A stretch of 64,000 nucleotides of DNA from positions 3,307,001-3,371,000 of the forward strand of contig JARFIW010000942.1 in assembly GCA_036346225.1 (NCBI GenBank). The letters are read 5' to 3'. Both the position numbers and the translations under genes were made by a program. The notes under the pieces were generated by a model, which was given only the letters and a program-made list of their open reading frames with translations, was not told where the DNA came from and did not search any database. This document shows positions 53,400 to 64,000 of this stretch, in pieces. Within the stretch, counting starts at the first letter, position 1. Each line of letters opens with the position of its first letter. The stretch comes from Platerodrilus igneus. Its lineage: Eukaryota; Arthropoda; Insecta; Coleoptera; Lycidae.

Positions 53400-54080
53400 G
53401 TAGGAATTTCAGAGAAATGTGTAAGCTAGCTCAGAATAGAAATCAATGGAGGTACGCATCCAACCAGCCCCAAGATGGATAAACTAGTGACGAAAAAAGT
53501 AACTGTACTTAAACATTATGATTATTATAAGCAACTACGAGTAATGGTAGGGCAATATTTTCGAACAATGTTAAATTGTGTGAAAGAGTTTACTGGAAAA
53601 CTATTAATTCGGCAAATGTCTAAGTGTTGGGTGATCTTGGCAGCCACAGGCTGCTTAACCCCCTTCACTGAATCTTGATGAAATAAGGTATAAAATTAGA
53701 AATTAGTAGAAGGGGAACCGAGCTGTATATAGCCTGTTGTGGGAATTTCAAGGAACTGTGTAGGCTAACTCAGAATATAAATAAGTGGAGGTACGTGTCC
53801 AACCAGTTTTGAGACGGAAAACCTAATAACTAAAAAATAAGCGCAGATAAATTTGATTATTATTATAAATAACTACAGGTGCTGGTTGTAAAATATCTGC
53901 AACTAATGTTGACTGTGTAAAAAGACATATTGTAAAAAACATTAAATCAGCAAATGTTCAAGTGCTGGGAGAACTTGGCAGCCACAGCCTGCTTACCCCC
54001 CTTCACAACAACTGAATGTCGGAGAAATATGGTATATAATTGTAAACCAATAGAAGGGGACCAAACTGCATCCAACAAAA
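53400..54080 (+). repeat. Two tandem 3'-UTR units of the RTE-like family
   Basis: Each unit of about 345 bases contains GTGTAGGCTA-CTCAGAAT, a GTCCAACCAG block, AAATCAGCAAATGT-like and AGGCTGCTTA-CCCCCTTCAC text, ending GGGGAACCGAGCTGTATATA. Single copies are present at 2130-2440, 24400-24549 and 30430-30780. Confidence 0.7.
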
Positions 54081-54551
54081 AATAACAGCGCCTATGATAA
54101 TAGACAACATACATAGAAACAAGAAAAAAATTGTTGAAAGCATATGTGTGGAGCACAGCACAGTATGCCTATGAAATACGGACAGCAGAAAAAGCACACA
54201 GAAAAACGACAACAGCCTTTTGGAATGTTGTGCTTCAGATGTATGAAGATGATAGCATGGATAGACATAGTTAATAAACAAATAGGTTATAGAAATAGTA
54301 GGGAAACAAGGATATCTGTGTAAAAAAATAGGAGAAATGGAAGGACAGAATACGTTCTGAGGCATTTTTGGGGAATAGTATGGGATATATTACAAGCAGA
54401 GATAGGAAAAAAGAGGTAGATGTAGACCTAGATCAGATAGTGATACACGCAGACTGTGCAAATTTCAGGGAATTGTGTAGGTTAGTTCAGAATAGGAAAC
54501 AATAGAGGTACGCGTCTAACCAGTTCCAGGACTGAAGACCTAATGATGATG

Positions 54552-55112
54552 ATATATATACATATACTTGATCCGTCGAATTAGGGCTATGACGTCATAT
54601 GATAGTTGCTGGCTACGTTGCCAAATGTTGAAAATGTGTTCAGTATTTATATATAAACATTCACAGATCCAAGACCGTATTCAGAAAATTTTTTGAGAGG
54701 GGTCCATGCAAAATATCCCAGATTAGCTTACGTCACAAGGAGACGTGTGCATTACGGAAAAAAGTATACTTCGAAATTTCAACCATAAATAAATATCTTT
54801 AGTAGAGGCAGTATAGTTTTTACGAAGGTATCGAAGGTGCAAATTTGGACGCTATATTAAGAAACAGAATACAAAAATAATATAATTAAGTCTTCTAGAC
54901 GAAAGCGTTTTATGATTTAAAATCTGTAGATCTACCTGCGTTAAAAAGCTTTTGTTGTGACGTTAATTTAGGGATAATTATATCAGCCAATATTTGCTAA
55001 TAGAAACTTCGACTCCGAGAATATTTTGACAAACGTGAAATCTATGCATTTATACGGTTTTTGTTTTGATTTAATCTAGGGATAGTTGCGTCACAGCAAA
55101 TATTTTCTAATA
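54552..55112. repeat. Unassigned interval with a 105-base tandem repeat
   Basis: From about 54890 two to three units share GATAATTRTATCA / GGGATAGTTGCGTCA and AATATTTGCTAATAGAAACTT. Part of another unit continues after the R1/I-type insertion at 56956-57000 (TTTGACTCCGAGAAAAT), so the array predates that insertion. No gene. Confidence 0.6.
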
Positions 55113-55265
55113 GTAGCTTCGACTTTTTTCTTTAAACTTTAAACTTTGTTTCTTATTAGTTTGTTACCTAAAAAATTAAAACAGACCTGACCCGTTTCCT
55201 GACTAATCCGTTGTTGAAAGTTAAAATGAAAATTTATTGTTGTTGAAGTGTTCGAAATCGCCTTG

Positions 55266-55266
<1 letters not shown>

Positions 55267-55312
<46 letters not shown>
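55267..55312. repeat. (GT)n microsatellite
   Basis: Pure TG run followed by CGCGCGCACGCACGCG. Confidence 0.95.
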
Positions 55313-55339
55313 CACGCACGCGTTAGTAGGGAGTTGTGT

Positions 55340-55725
55340 GTATGTGTCTGTCTGTATGTAGTCGTGTTATGTGACTGCTTCCCACCAGTTCCCGACCGTC
55401 GGCAGCTGGAAATCAGAAACCGACAAGTCCGCATTCCTGCACGTGTCCTGGCCATCGGCAGCCGGAAACCAGAGGGGTCACGTACTGTCGCAGTGTGTTT
55501 ACGTGTTAGTATATTCGTATTTGTGCTGGTAATGTTTGTGTGCGAGTGCAAAACTGTTTGTGTGTGTGTTTGTCTGTATGTAGTAGTGTCATGGGACTAC
55601 TTCCTCCCCCAGTTCCTAACCGTCGGCAGCCGCAAATCAGAAACTGAAACGTCCGCATACCTGCACGTGTACTGCCCATCGGCAGCCGGAAACCATGGGG
55701 GTCACGTTCAGTCCCAGGTGTGGTG
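55340..55725. repeat. Direct repeat of about 155 bases, period 228
   Basis: 55340-55494 and 55568-55723 share TTTGTCTGTATGTAGT, ACCGTCGGCAGC, CGTCCGCAT-CCTGCACGTGT and CATCGGCAGCCGGAAACCA. It lies in the presumed 3' UTR of the R1/I-type element. Confidence 0.85.
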
Positions 55726-56185
55726 GTGTCGTCAGTGATATTGCCAGGGTGTTTTCCCAAAAGGCTACATTAAGATTAGTTGTAATGTGGGTTAGTCAGG
55801 TCTCGGGTTATTAATACATCTAGGTTTGCCCTCTTGTAATTTGTTATTTAGCATAGGTACTAATTTTAAGTGTTAGTTTCAAAAGTCCTAACCTATTCGC
55901 TTACAACTAAATTAAATACTAAACTTATTCTACGTAGAAGTTTATCAATCTGGGTGAGACTTGTTGTTTATGCACATGCACGTAGTGTCACTGCACATAT
56001 TTTCTTAAATTAAGTTGAATTGTTTTTTATTACATGATTAAGCTCCTGGTGCCTCAGCGGCCTAACCACTGCAAAGTCGTCAGCGGGCGGGTTTCTGATA
56101 GTTCCAGGAGCGTCTTTGAATTGTTATTGTAGTCTCTTTCATTGTAATATTTGGGTTACGTGTTGTCATTTGATCGTTCGAGCAA

Positions 56186-56234
56186 TTTGTGTGTGTGTGT
56201 ACGCGTGTGCGTGTGCGTGTGCGTGTGCGTGTGC

Positions 56235-56266
<32 letters not shown>

Positions 56267-56282
56267 GTGTATGTGCGCGCAC
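56186..56282. repeat. (GTGTGC)n microsatellite
   Basis: About 95 bases of GTGTGC and GTGTGT units with few interruptions. Confidence 0.95.
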
Positions 56283-56409
56283 TTGTGTATATTAGTTTTG
56301 TTTTGTTTTGGTGTTTGTTGTTTATATGCTTGATTGTTTGTTTGTTAGTTAGTAAGTTAGGCTCTTTGTCTTTCATATCTTTCGTGTAGTGCTTTTGTCA
56401 AGTATTGTT

Positions 56410-56940
56410 TGAGTTAATTTAGATGCAGGAAAAGGTCTTCGCCCCACAGTATATCTGTCATAGTTTGTCCGTTGGTAAGTGCTTCTTGTATTAGCTTCCT
56501 TGTGTGGTGTGCGTTGCCGTATGGGTCCCAGAGATCTATGCAATTCAGCAGTAGATGCTCTGAAATTCCCGTCACCCCGCATGTGCAAGTGTCTGTGTCA
56601 GTTAATTGAAATCTGTGCTTGTATGTTCGATATGGTCCTTGCACAGTTACCGGCGGGTTGGAAGTTCCGTGTCTTTAGTCTGCGTGCTATGTCTGGAATT
56701 AGTATGTGAGTACGTCACCCGTTCGTCCGAGTGTTCTATTGTGTTGCCATTGGACAATAATGGCTTTCTGTATGTTACGTTGTGTGCGTGATGGCGCTTT
56801 CGTAATTGCCTCCACCCTGGCGTACTGCTCTTTCCGTCGGAAGTATGTAGCTGTCCGTTGTTTTAATATTAGATCTAGTGGCATTATTCCCAGTACTACA
56901 GCCAGTGCCTCTTGCGCGATGGAGGCTTCACTAGATTTAT
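56410..56940 (-). pseudogene. R1/I-type ORF2 C-terminal domain
   Basis: Minus-strand text starts SEASIAQEALAVVLGIMPLD and continues with LILKQRTATYFRRKEQYARV and a VQWQHNRTLGRTGD block. After a frame change it ends with GPYRTYKHRFQLTDTDTCTC, then GVTGISEHLLLNCIDLWDPY and a stop in the ILWGEDLFLHLN region. This is the pattern of the region after the RT in R1/I-group elements: AL-VL-G--PLDL, W---W--S--GR-T, and a C-CG------H-L--C zinc-finger-like motif. It is broken by at least one frameshift near 56650. Confidence 0.7.
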
Positions 56941-56955
56941 CATGTAGCTTTGACT

Positions 56956-57480
56956 CCGAGAAAATTTTTGCAAACGTCTAATCTATGTTTATTCTAGATG
57001 TTAATATAATTGTTTTACGTCTTCGATATAGATGAACGCGGCAGAAAAAATAGTATTCCACCGTTTCCAAAGGTTTGCAAAAGGTTATTGTGTGTGAAAA
57101 TATGTAGTCAGAAAGACATATACTGACAACAAATTCTCGCGTGGTTATGCATTTTAAATATTACGTAGCCCTTGAAGAAACTTCAAGGTTTGCCACTTCG
57201 GTAATTTCTTCAAGTGAGTAAGGCCGTTATGATTTTCGACCCGCACACATCGAAATTTTGTGAATGTCCTTGTCATACTTGATAACCAGCACTAAATCAA
57301 AAACGCAGAAGACCCTGAAGCGCACCCTCATTCTGCAAGACTGAAGTATTAAGACCTCTTTATCTACAGTTTGAAGTCCCACAAGGGAAATTCTTGTCGT
57401 CCACAAAGGATTATAGTTTTTATAATAGGTTTCACTGTTTGACGATTTTGCGCCACCTGCTTGCTATAGTTTTTATTAAG
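56956..57480. other. Unassigned interval
   Basis: The first 45 bases continue the 105-base repeat interrupted at 55112. The remainder has no recognisable content. Confidence 0.4.
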
Positions 57481-57720
57481 CTATGATACTATATTATCTT
57501 GTGATGTAGAAAAGGTTTTCGAAAAATTATCATCAAAAACAGCGCTTTTGATGTGGTGTTTTAATTGTTCATGGTCTTTAAATTTTTCTGTTACATCGTT
57601 ATAAGCACAGAAAGCTTTTCTTACTAAGACAGCTGTTCTCTGTGTCTCGCCTTTACACATAAATTTGCTAAAAAAGAGCATGCTACGCGCAGTTCCTTCA
57701 TTAGAATATTTTCGTTCTTA
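57481..57720 (-). pseudogene. Possible hAT/P52rIPK-type zinc-finger fragment
   Basis: A 66-codon frame reads FFSKFMCKGETQRTAVLVRK, then AFCAYNDVTEKFKDHEQLKH. It resembles the TTF-like zinc-finger region before the core of hAT-derived, P52rIPK-like proteins: FC--C, LV-kPF--W, -kF--He--kYH. The first Cys pair is imperfect and no catalytic core is nearby. The assignment is tentative. Confidence 0.4.
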
Positions 57721-60639
57721 TTTAATTAAATGTTCATATTCCCTACTTTACTTATAGTCATTTAAATATTTATTAACGATTTTGACGGCCTTTTCAGTTT
57801 AAACGACTGCTATTTAATTTCTTATAGTTATAATTTAAAATACTTTAATCTATTCTATTTTCTTATTGCATTAATAAGGTAGGGTTGCTGTAATCAACAA
57901 CGTTCGCTTTCTGAAATATTTACATTGAGTTTATGTATGTGTTCCTTGTCGTGTAGTTAGACACATTGTAGTTTTTAACTATAGTTGAGTTTTCCATTTA
58001 TTGGTCGTGGATCGCTTGTCAAAATAATAAAATATGTTTTGATGTACGTAGTTATCGAAGGTATCTCCACAAACACATTTAATTCAATTAGTTTTCTGAT
58101 CACATTAAAGGCAGATAGATGTCTTGGGGAAAATAATGTTGACATAATTTGATTATCAACACATAGATGTTTTTGAGGGAAGTTATGATTTTAATTATTC
58201 ATTAGTATTGTACAGGCTTTCCGGCTGAAACGGAATAGAATTGCTTTCCGTTATAAAAATGGGTGTCTTTTGAAGTCTGTTTACGCGGTATAGTGATTCG
58301 TTCTGAGTTTCCTACTGTTACGATTCGGGTTATTGTTGTCTGGCTTTTGTTTTAGGTGATACAAGTAATACAGTGCACGTCATTTAAAACATTGGAAAAT
58401 TTTATTGTGCTTTTCGAATTGAACTTCCATCGTATGTGTTGTTACGGTTAGAACTACAAAATATTTTTAATGAAATTCACATACATACTTTAAATGCATT
58501 TCTTATCGGTTTGTATACATAGAAATATCAACACTTATTTGTACATTTCCGCATCGTGTAATTTAATGGTTAAACTACGAAAATTTTAAAACAAATATGC
58601 CTTGATCTTTTACACTTTTTACAAGCAATTATTTTGGCATAATCTAACACTGGTTTAAATATAGCTTACGCGATTTTGAGCGCGAATATTGCTATATGCA
58701 AATTATCCAATAATATAATCATCACAGACGGTTTGATTTTTATTAATTGCTTAGAGACACGAAATTTTTCCTGCAGCTACAAATTTTAAATCTGTTCTTG
58801 CGCACATCGTCGATCATGGTGTCGAAACATATGGTAGAGTCTGGGCGACCATGTGATAGAAGCAGCGGTTGTTATTTTGCTAAAACTTCTTTAAAAATGG
58901 TTCTAGTGTCATAGAATTTTCAACGGACGAAAACAGGACGTCGTAAAGTTCACCTTTGAAAGCATCAATTATACCCGTGTATGTATATATTTCCTTTCTG
59001 TGTATCGATGTTTTGGTTTTTTCTAAGTCAGCTCACATAGTTGACATTATCTATTTAGGTCTCGTTAAAATTTACAGGACAAAAATTTTAAATATTTTTT
59101 TTGGATAAAATTAATTTTAAACTCTGCAATCATTCTAGTTTTGTCAAAAGAAAATGAGGTAAAACTATGTTGCTTACATTTGGTTTCATTGTGTGAGAAA
59201 TTTTGCATAATCAGGTTTTAATTATAACGTATAGTCTGTGTATATAAATTATGGCTTACGTGGTTGTTTTCAAGTAACACTAAATAAACAAAATTTGTAT
59301 AGAAACAATTTCGTATTTTAAAAATGGAAATAAAGGATTAAGAAAAAAATGGAAAATACCGGATTCTTAAATGGAACGGCTTATTAAACATTATATGAAA
59401 CAAATTGCATGGAAAGGCAGACTTGTAAAACAAGTTGGCCAATTTTGGAGCTGTAATTAAGGATTACAATCTTAAAGAAAACAACAATCAAATATTTTTA
59501 CGGTAAAATAAAATTATATTGTTTATAAATTTTGGAAGGACATATCTATCAAATATCTAAGTTATATGATAAGATGTTTTTCTTTTTCGTGCAAGTCCGT
59601 GTTTGAGGGTTGTATGTACATGTCGATAATTATATTTGGAAGCTGGCAGGCTTTCGGCGTTTTTTTTTGCCAGTATATAAAGAAATTGTTAAACCTAGCT
59701 GATGAGATATGTATAAATCCGATTTTAAAAGGGTAGATATTAAATTATCGGACTTACCTTGACAAATTTCGCACATAATAAGATTTAATTAGAGACTTAT
59801 TTGTGAAGGAAAATTAAGAGATTAAGATTTGTGAGAGCTATTACATCTTTAATTTATATAGAAATATTTTCCTTGTAACTTCAATAGGTTTTGCTACGCT
59901 AAAATGTGCTGGTGACGACTTCTAGTAGTTTACTTGTGTACTAGACTTCCTAAGTTATAGCATAATTTCTTAAAGTAATAGGAAATACTGTTTTCTGGTA
60001 TTTGGACACATTTTCAAAGTAATAATTAATGTTTAAGTTTAAATTAAATTAACAAATGAAAACTGTCTTTTGCGAATAATTTCTCCATTTTCCAAAAATG
60101 GGAGGTCTAAAAATGTATACTCAGTAACGCTTTCAGATGTTGTATTTAACAAATAACCTATAAATAATGTATTTTTATAATTAGACCTGCGTAGTGATTT
60201 ATTTTGAAACGCGTATTTATTTAAGGCTTTTATGAATAACTTGGACTTATCTTTAATTTGACTTTGTTCATTAGAGAAAATTTTTTTATTAAGGTATGTG
60301 TATCGTTTATGTAAATTTTCGTGACATAATATAATTATACTCGTAATTCGTAATAAGTTTTGGAATATTTATCTTAGAGTGATTTTTACATTTATCTAGT
60401 ATTTCGACATTAATAATCGTTCCTTTCCCGTATGAATGGCATTTTTTTATTTTTGATAGACCTTTGTTAAAATTTTCTCTTAGCCTATTTCGTTTACCTA
60501 TTTATTGGCCTTTAAATTCTTATTTTTGAAAACTAAGTTAATGCTTTAAAATAGATTATTTATATTAAAAATTAAAGAAGCTTGTCTTCAATCTAAAACA
60601 TTTTCCTATAAACTAGCTCCTAAATTTGTCTTATGTCAA
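57721..60639. other. AT-rich interval without recognised features
   Basis: 2.9 kb with no protein-like frame, no repeat that I could match to the rest of the window, and no RNA gene. Stop codons are dense in all frames. Confidence 0.5.
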
Positions 60640-60755
60640 GTGATAAGGGTATCAGTCCACTTATCTGCGAACTTCAAGATCTTGATGGTAAACCACAAAG
60701 AAAGTGGCATATAAAACACCTAAAATCTTTTGCCGATAACACTACTTCACAATAA
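60640..60755 (+). pseudogene. Possible retrotransposon integrase C-terminal scrap
   Basis: The frame text ISPLICELQDLDGKPQRKWH followed by IKHLKSFADN resembles the C-terminal tail of Ty3/gypsy-type integrases (Y-V---DL-GK----H---LK-F). It is about 35 codons with nothing recognisable on either side. Confidence 0.35.
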
Positions 60756-61447
60756 TAAATACCGTTATCTGCCTTTTTAAATATATTTTGTATTATGAAA
60801 TATGTTACACCTTATAATGTCTGTTGTCGTTCCCTTTGCTCGTTCCTTTGCTTTATCTTATATTAAAAACCTCTTCTACCTATTATATTTAAATGGGTAA
60901 AACACTTCAGTCTTTGTATTTTATTTATTCTTTTGATAATTTGCTTGAAATTTTCTCGCTTTTATGGCTTTTATTTTTCATTTATACAATAGACCTTAAA
61001 TTTTTTATTATTTTTCGTTCCTTAGATATTCAGAGTGTCTTAACTAAATTTTTGATATTTTTCGGTTGCCACTTCTTTAACCCCCAACGCGCATTTATAT
61101 TGATATATCTTTGGCATTAATAATGTAATAAATCTTTAGGACTTGTCGAAGCTGATGTTGAGTTGATGCTATTATTCAAAAAGAGTAAAAACATGGCAGT
61201 CAAGAACGACGTCTATATTGGAAAGAGTCAATATTAACAATTGAGAAAACGAAAAATTTTGATATCTTGCGTTTTCATTCTAGAATGATCACTCAATACC
61301 CTATTTAGTTCCCTTCCCCTTTTTCCTCTGTTTGTGACCGACAAATTTAATTGCATTTTCATTTATATTTTTGTTGATTATAGTGGTGTAAATTTACCGC
61401 ATATACTTTTTTCTTATCGATTTATGATGCCTTTGGGTTGAGTATGC
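60756..61447. other. AT-rich interval without recognised features
   Basis: A 75-codon hydrophobic frame at 60893-61120 is most likely a chance product of T-rich sequence. Nothing else seen. Confidence 0.45.
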
Positions 61448-61747
61448 CTATTTTTTGAGAATACCAGGAGGTGCTTTTTTGTTTCTTCTGCTATGCAGGG
61501 ATCCTTCAAACCTCTTGTTCTTTTTACTTGAGAATATTTTCTTTCTCTCTTCTATCGGATGCTTGTCCAAAAATTTAACTTTATTTATATCACACTCTCG
61601 CCTTATCCGCCTGATTTTTTTCCGATGTGCATCTCTTAAGTCCCTAAGACCACCACTTATCACATATGAGTGATGCTTCCCCACTCTGGGATACTGACGC
61701 TGTTTTAACGAGCTGAATAACGCTTTTCTATGCACCTTGTCTACCAT
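61448..61747 (-). CDS. Unassigned 99-codon basic frame
   Basis: This is an open frame of 99 residues, very rich in Lys and Arg (for example DLRDAHRKKIRRIRRECDIN and HPIEERKKIFSSKKNKRF), with no signal peptide or membrane segment. It stands out from its surroundings because it is less AT-skewed and shows normal amino-acid variety. I do not recognise it. It could be an exon of a host gene, an ORF1 scrap of a retrotransposon, or chance. There is no clear splice or promoter context. Confidence 0.25.
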   Translation of the reverse strand: MVDKVHRKALFSSLKQRQYPRVGKHHSYVISGGLRDLRDAHRKKIRRIRRECDINKVKFLDKHPIEERKKIFSSKKNKRFEGSLHSRRNKKAPPGILKK

Positions 61748-62099
61748 CTTTTGCGCAATTGAGCTCTTCTTCTCTTTTCACATGGGAAGCTACTATGTCA
61801 TCCAACCGTTTCCAACTTCCTTTTCTGAATAAATTTTTCTATTCTATATTCCTTTTCTCTTCTGTTAGTTGCCGTAGAATATAGGAACCTGGCAACCTAC
61901 GGCAATGGGTTATGTTGTGTGGATCTCGTTTTTAGCCATGCATTGTCACTGTGCTTGCCTTAAGCGGTGGTAATGCTTTAGGTAATTTGTTTACATTTGG
62001 CGTACCTTATCAACTCCACACCTGGGGCACAGGTGATTCTGTACCCATAGTAAGCTTCTGGAACCCTTTTCCTTTTAAACGGTACTACTGGACCACTCT
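61748..62099. other. Unassigned interval
   Basis: Slightly GC-richer DNA with no identified gene or repeat. Confidence 0.4.
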
Positions 62100-62460
62100 C
62101 CGGATTTAGATTTGTATATCTATGTCTTAGCTGATAACTATACCTTTATTTTGGGAATTACCTTATAATTTTATCCGGGATACCACTTTTACCTTGGAAT
62201 TATTTTTGGGAATCACCTTATTTTCAGGTTATCCTGAAAATAATCTTAGAATTTTATTCTTATCTCGGGGGCTACTTATATTATCTTTATCTTGGGGTTG
62301 CATTCGAGAACAATCCTGGGATATTACCTTAATCTTGGGATTGTAATGGTGAACTATCTTGGGTTATTACATGTATCTTGGGATCTTACTTTTATCTCGA
62401 GGTTATCTTTGGGGTTTCATTGCTATCTTGGGCTATTTTTGTGAAGTTATCCTTTTGTCT
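62100..62460 (+). repeat. Degenerate tandem repeat TTATCTTGGGATTA
   Basis: About twelve to fifteen imperfect units of 20-30 bases built on TATCTTGGGRTTAT and ACCTTA, with drift. The composition differs from both flanks. Confidence 0.65.
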
Positions 62461-64000
62461 TTATAATTGGGCAAAATTTTTTGAGAAAACTTAATAATTG
62501 ATATTTTGAAACCAAGATTTTTATAACTTGGATGAAAGAATAAAAGTGAAAAAAGCTAAATGACTTTAGCTTATAATTTGTTAGGGCAGTTAGAAAAAAG
62601 TATTATAAACTTGCTCAATCCAGATGCTGCTGCTGCTGTAAGTACTGTTATATTAATTTTTTTCACTGAGATGGATTAAAGTTTTGAAATGAAATCATAC
62701 AAAACATATGCTAGAAATAAAATCCAATGCAATCATGATGGTATTATAATACCAAAGGAGGATGTACACCAAATCGAAGTCGACTAATTCCAATGAAATG
62801 AGTAGCCCAAGATAATAGTAGGTGGTGATGGTGATTAAAACAAATGAAAAACTGTAAGAGTATAAGCTAGCTGGGTATTAACCCTGCAGGACAATGAGAC
62901 AGGGATGAGTACAGATAAACAAAGAGCATGGGTGGCGCCACCAACAAACGGAAACAGACGAGTGAAGGTTCGAGGACAACGTCAAATATAAAGCAAAGAG
63001 CACGTAAAAACTCGAGAGCTAAGACTCAAATATGAAAAAGAACTGTCAAAGCAGCTATGGTTACTCTACATACGAAGGTAAGCAGACTAAACGCTGGGAA
63101 GCTATAGATTAACTTAGTCATTTGAACACAAATTACTCCGATCTGCACCTGTAATAAAAAAAGATAACTTGCAAAAATATAGAGCTCATATAAATCAAAA
63201 TGCTAAATATTTTTATATTTTCTTAAGAATAATTTAAAGTATAAATTTAGAGATATCTTGCAAGTACCTCTGCATTACCTAAACAGCTTGTATAATTTTG
63301 TACTTTATTCAAATAATTCTCATATACCTTGGTGAGGCAATAAAACAATTGGCCTTTCATAAAGCCTTCGTATAATTTTATAATCGTATTACTTGTTGTC
63401 TTTGCTCTATTTGATTTGTTTTCTTTATATATTTTCTTAAATAAATAATATATATATAATTTCATTCATATAGAATTAACAGCGTGCAAAAGCAACTTCA
63501 CCAAACTAAACTAAACTAAAAATGTACTAAAGTGTTTGGAAATTTCAGCACAGTAAAATTAAAATGTTTTTGGTCCACATCTATTGTAGAAATTTAATAT
63601 ATTGAAAGACTAAATGTTCACTTCTTAGTTAAACTAGTAACTTAACTAAAAGAAATTTGAAGATTTATTTAAAGAGCAAGATTACGTTTAATTACTTAAA
63701 AAAATTGGACATTGACACCAACTGTACTGTAAGCTAACAGGCAAACTGCTCTTTAACAAGTTGTAATAATCATTTACAAATGCATTTAGTTTAAGGAATT
63801 TTCATAAAATTTCAGAATTACAAAAACCATGTAATATGTAAAAATACTCTCAATTTTAAAATATTGTTTGCAAAGTTGTACGGTATATAAGTTTTATTAA
63901 AGTTATTCTGATTTGTTTATAGTGGGATGTTACAAATTTATAAGTAGAATTTAATAGCTTAACTTAATACTCATCCATTTATTTTCAATTTGTCCTGCAG
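62461..64000. other. AT-rich interval without recognised features
   Basis: Contains a short GCTGCTGCTGCTG run near 62623-62636 and otherwise no gene, RNA or repeat that I can support. The 72-codon frame at 63247-63465 is lysine- and tyrosine-rich and probably chance. Confidence 0.45.

Larger units (their letters stand above)
50025..54551 (+). mobile_element. RTE-like non-LTR retrotransposon, near full length
   Basis: It runs from the 5' block with CTGCACCTTG and GATGTGGAAGGCAACGGGAA, through endonuclease and RT, to the 3' tail ATGATGATGAT at 54541-54551. A SINE sits in the 5' region (50358-50599). The 3' UTR is long, with two tandem units of about 345 bases (53400-53745 and 53745-54080) and a second RT C-terminal segment after them, so the 3' end is itself composite. 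Coding frames are broken throughout. It is the best reference copy for the family in this window. Confidence 0.85.
55125..56943 (-). mobile_element. R1/I-type non-LTR retrotransposon, 5'-truncated, inverted
   Basis: The copy is flanked by GTAGCTTCGACT (55113-55124) and GTAGCTTTGACT (56944-56955), a 12-base duplication with one mismatch. The left end begins with a T-run (55124-55130), the complement of a poly(A) tail, as expected for minus-strand orientation. The right 530 bases encode the ORF2 C-terminus. The rest is a long 3' UTR rich in microsatellites and a duplicated block. Confidence 0.75.

Noticed and set aside
56040..56110. tRNA-like inverted stems GCTCCTGG / CCAGGAGC
   Set aside because: The outer stem pairs and the length fits a tRNA, but there is no B box (GGTTCGANTCC) and no convincing anticodon arm. 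It may be a chance stem or a tRNA-derived scrap.
56080..56376. Thr/Arg-rich frame over (GTGTGC)n
   Set aside because: Product of the microsatellite.
60893..61120. 75-codon hydrophobic frame
   Set aside because: AT-rich chance frame with Phe/Ile/Leu bias and no conserved motif.

Overview
This is AT-rich, intron-poor, gene-poor eukaryotic DNA, almost certainly from an arthropod and most likely an insect. The assignment rests on the mix of decayed transposons: R1-type and RTE-type non-LTR elements, mariner, piggyBac, a ZMYM1-like hAT, a Ty3/gypsy element with 2.2-kb LTRs, a tRNA-derived SINE, and Polinton/Maverick-type DNA polymerase B fragments of the kind common in insect genomes. I find no convincing host gene, tRNA, rRNA or CRISPR array. 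Nearly every coding trace is a broken transposon gene.

Layout. 1-1895: R1-clade remnant. 2120-2920: 3' end of an RTE-like element. 3295-4089: dead mariner. 4157-5658: compact Polinton-derived element with 510-bp terminal inverted repeats (TIRs) and a 6-bp target duplication. 7140-13190: three diverged LTR-like units of about 1.85 kb in tandem, the third split by a fold-back element (11099-11555). 13793-24549: an RTE-like copy split by a 7.9-kb Polinton-like element (15379-23254). 24550-25125: R1-type 3' fragment. 27759-29350: piggyBac remnant. 29549-31993: inverted RTE-like copy carrying a SINE. 32000-43560: two copies of an unidentified family; the first is split by a gypsy-type LTR element (32969-40415), and the second shows the continuous sequence. 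43561-47975: 5' end of an RTE-like copy split by a hAT (43882-47805). 49415-54551: one SINE, then an almost full-length RTE-like copy holding a second SINE. 55125-56943: R1/I-type insertion. 56956-64000: mostly unrecognised AT-rich DNA with a few weak transposon traces.

How the parts fit. The window is a set of nested insertions. Four boundaries are fixed to the base by clean target duplications: both Polinton-type elements (6 bp each), the hAT (8 bp) and the fold-back element (6 bp). The strongest candidate for something not well described is the Polinton-type pair. The 7.9-kb element encodes the zinc-finger N-terminus of a protein-primed-type PolB and a 795-codon protein that I cannot assign. 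The 1.5-kb element keeps the 3' end of that same unknown gene between two arms that each encode the PolB C-terminus. Together they suggest an unusually compact Polinton/adintovirus-like lineage with a non-autonomous derivative.
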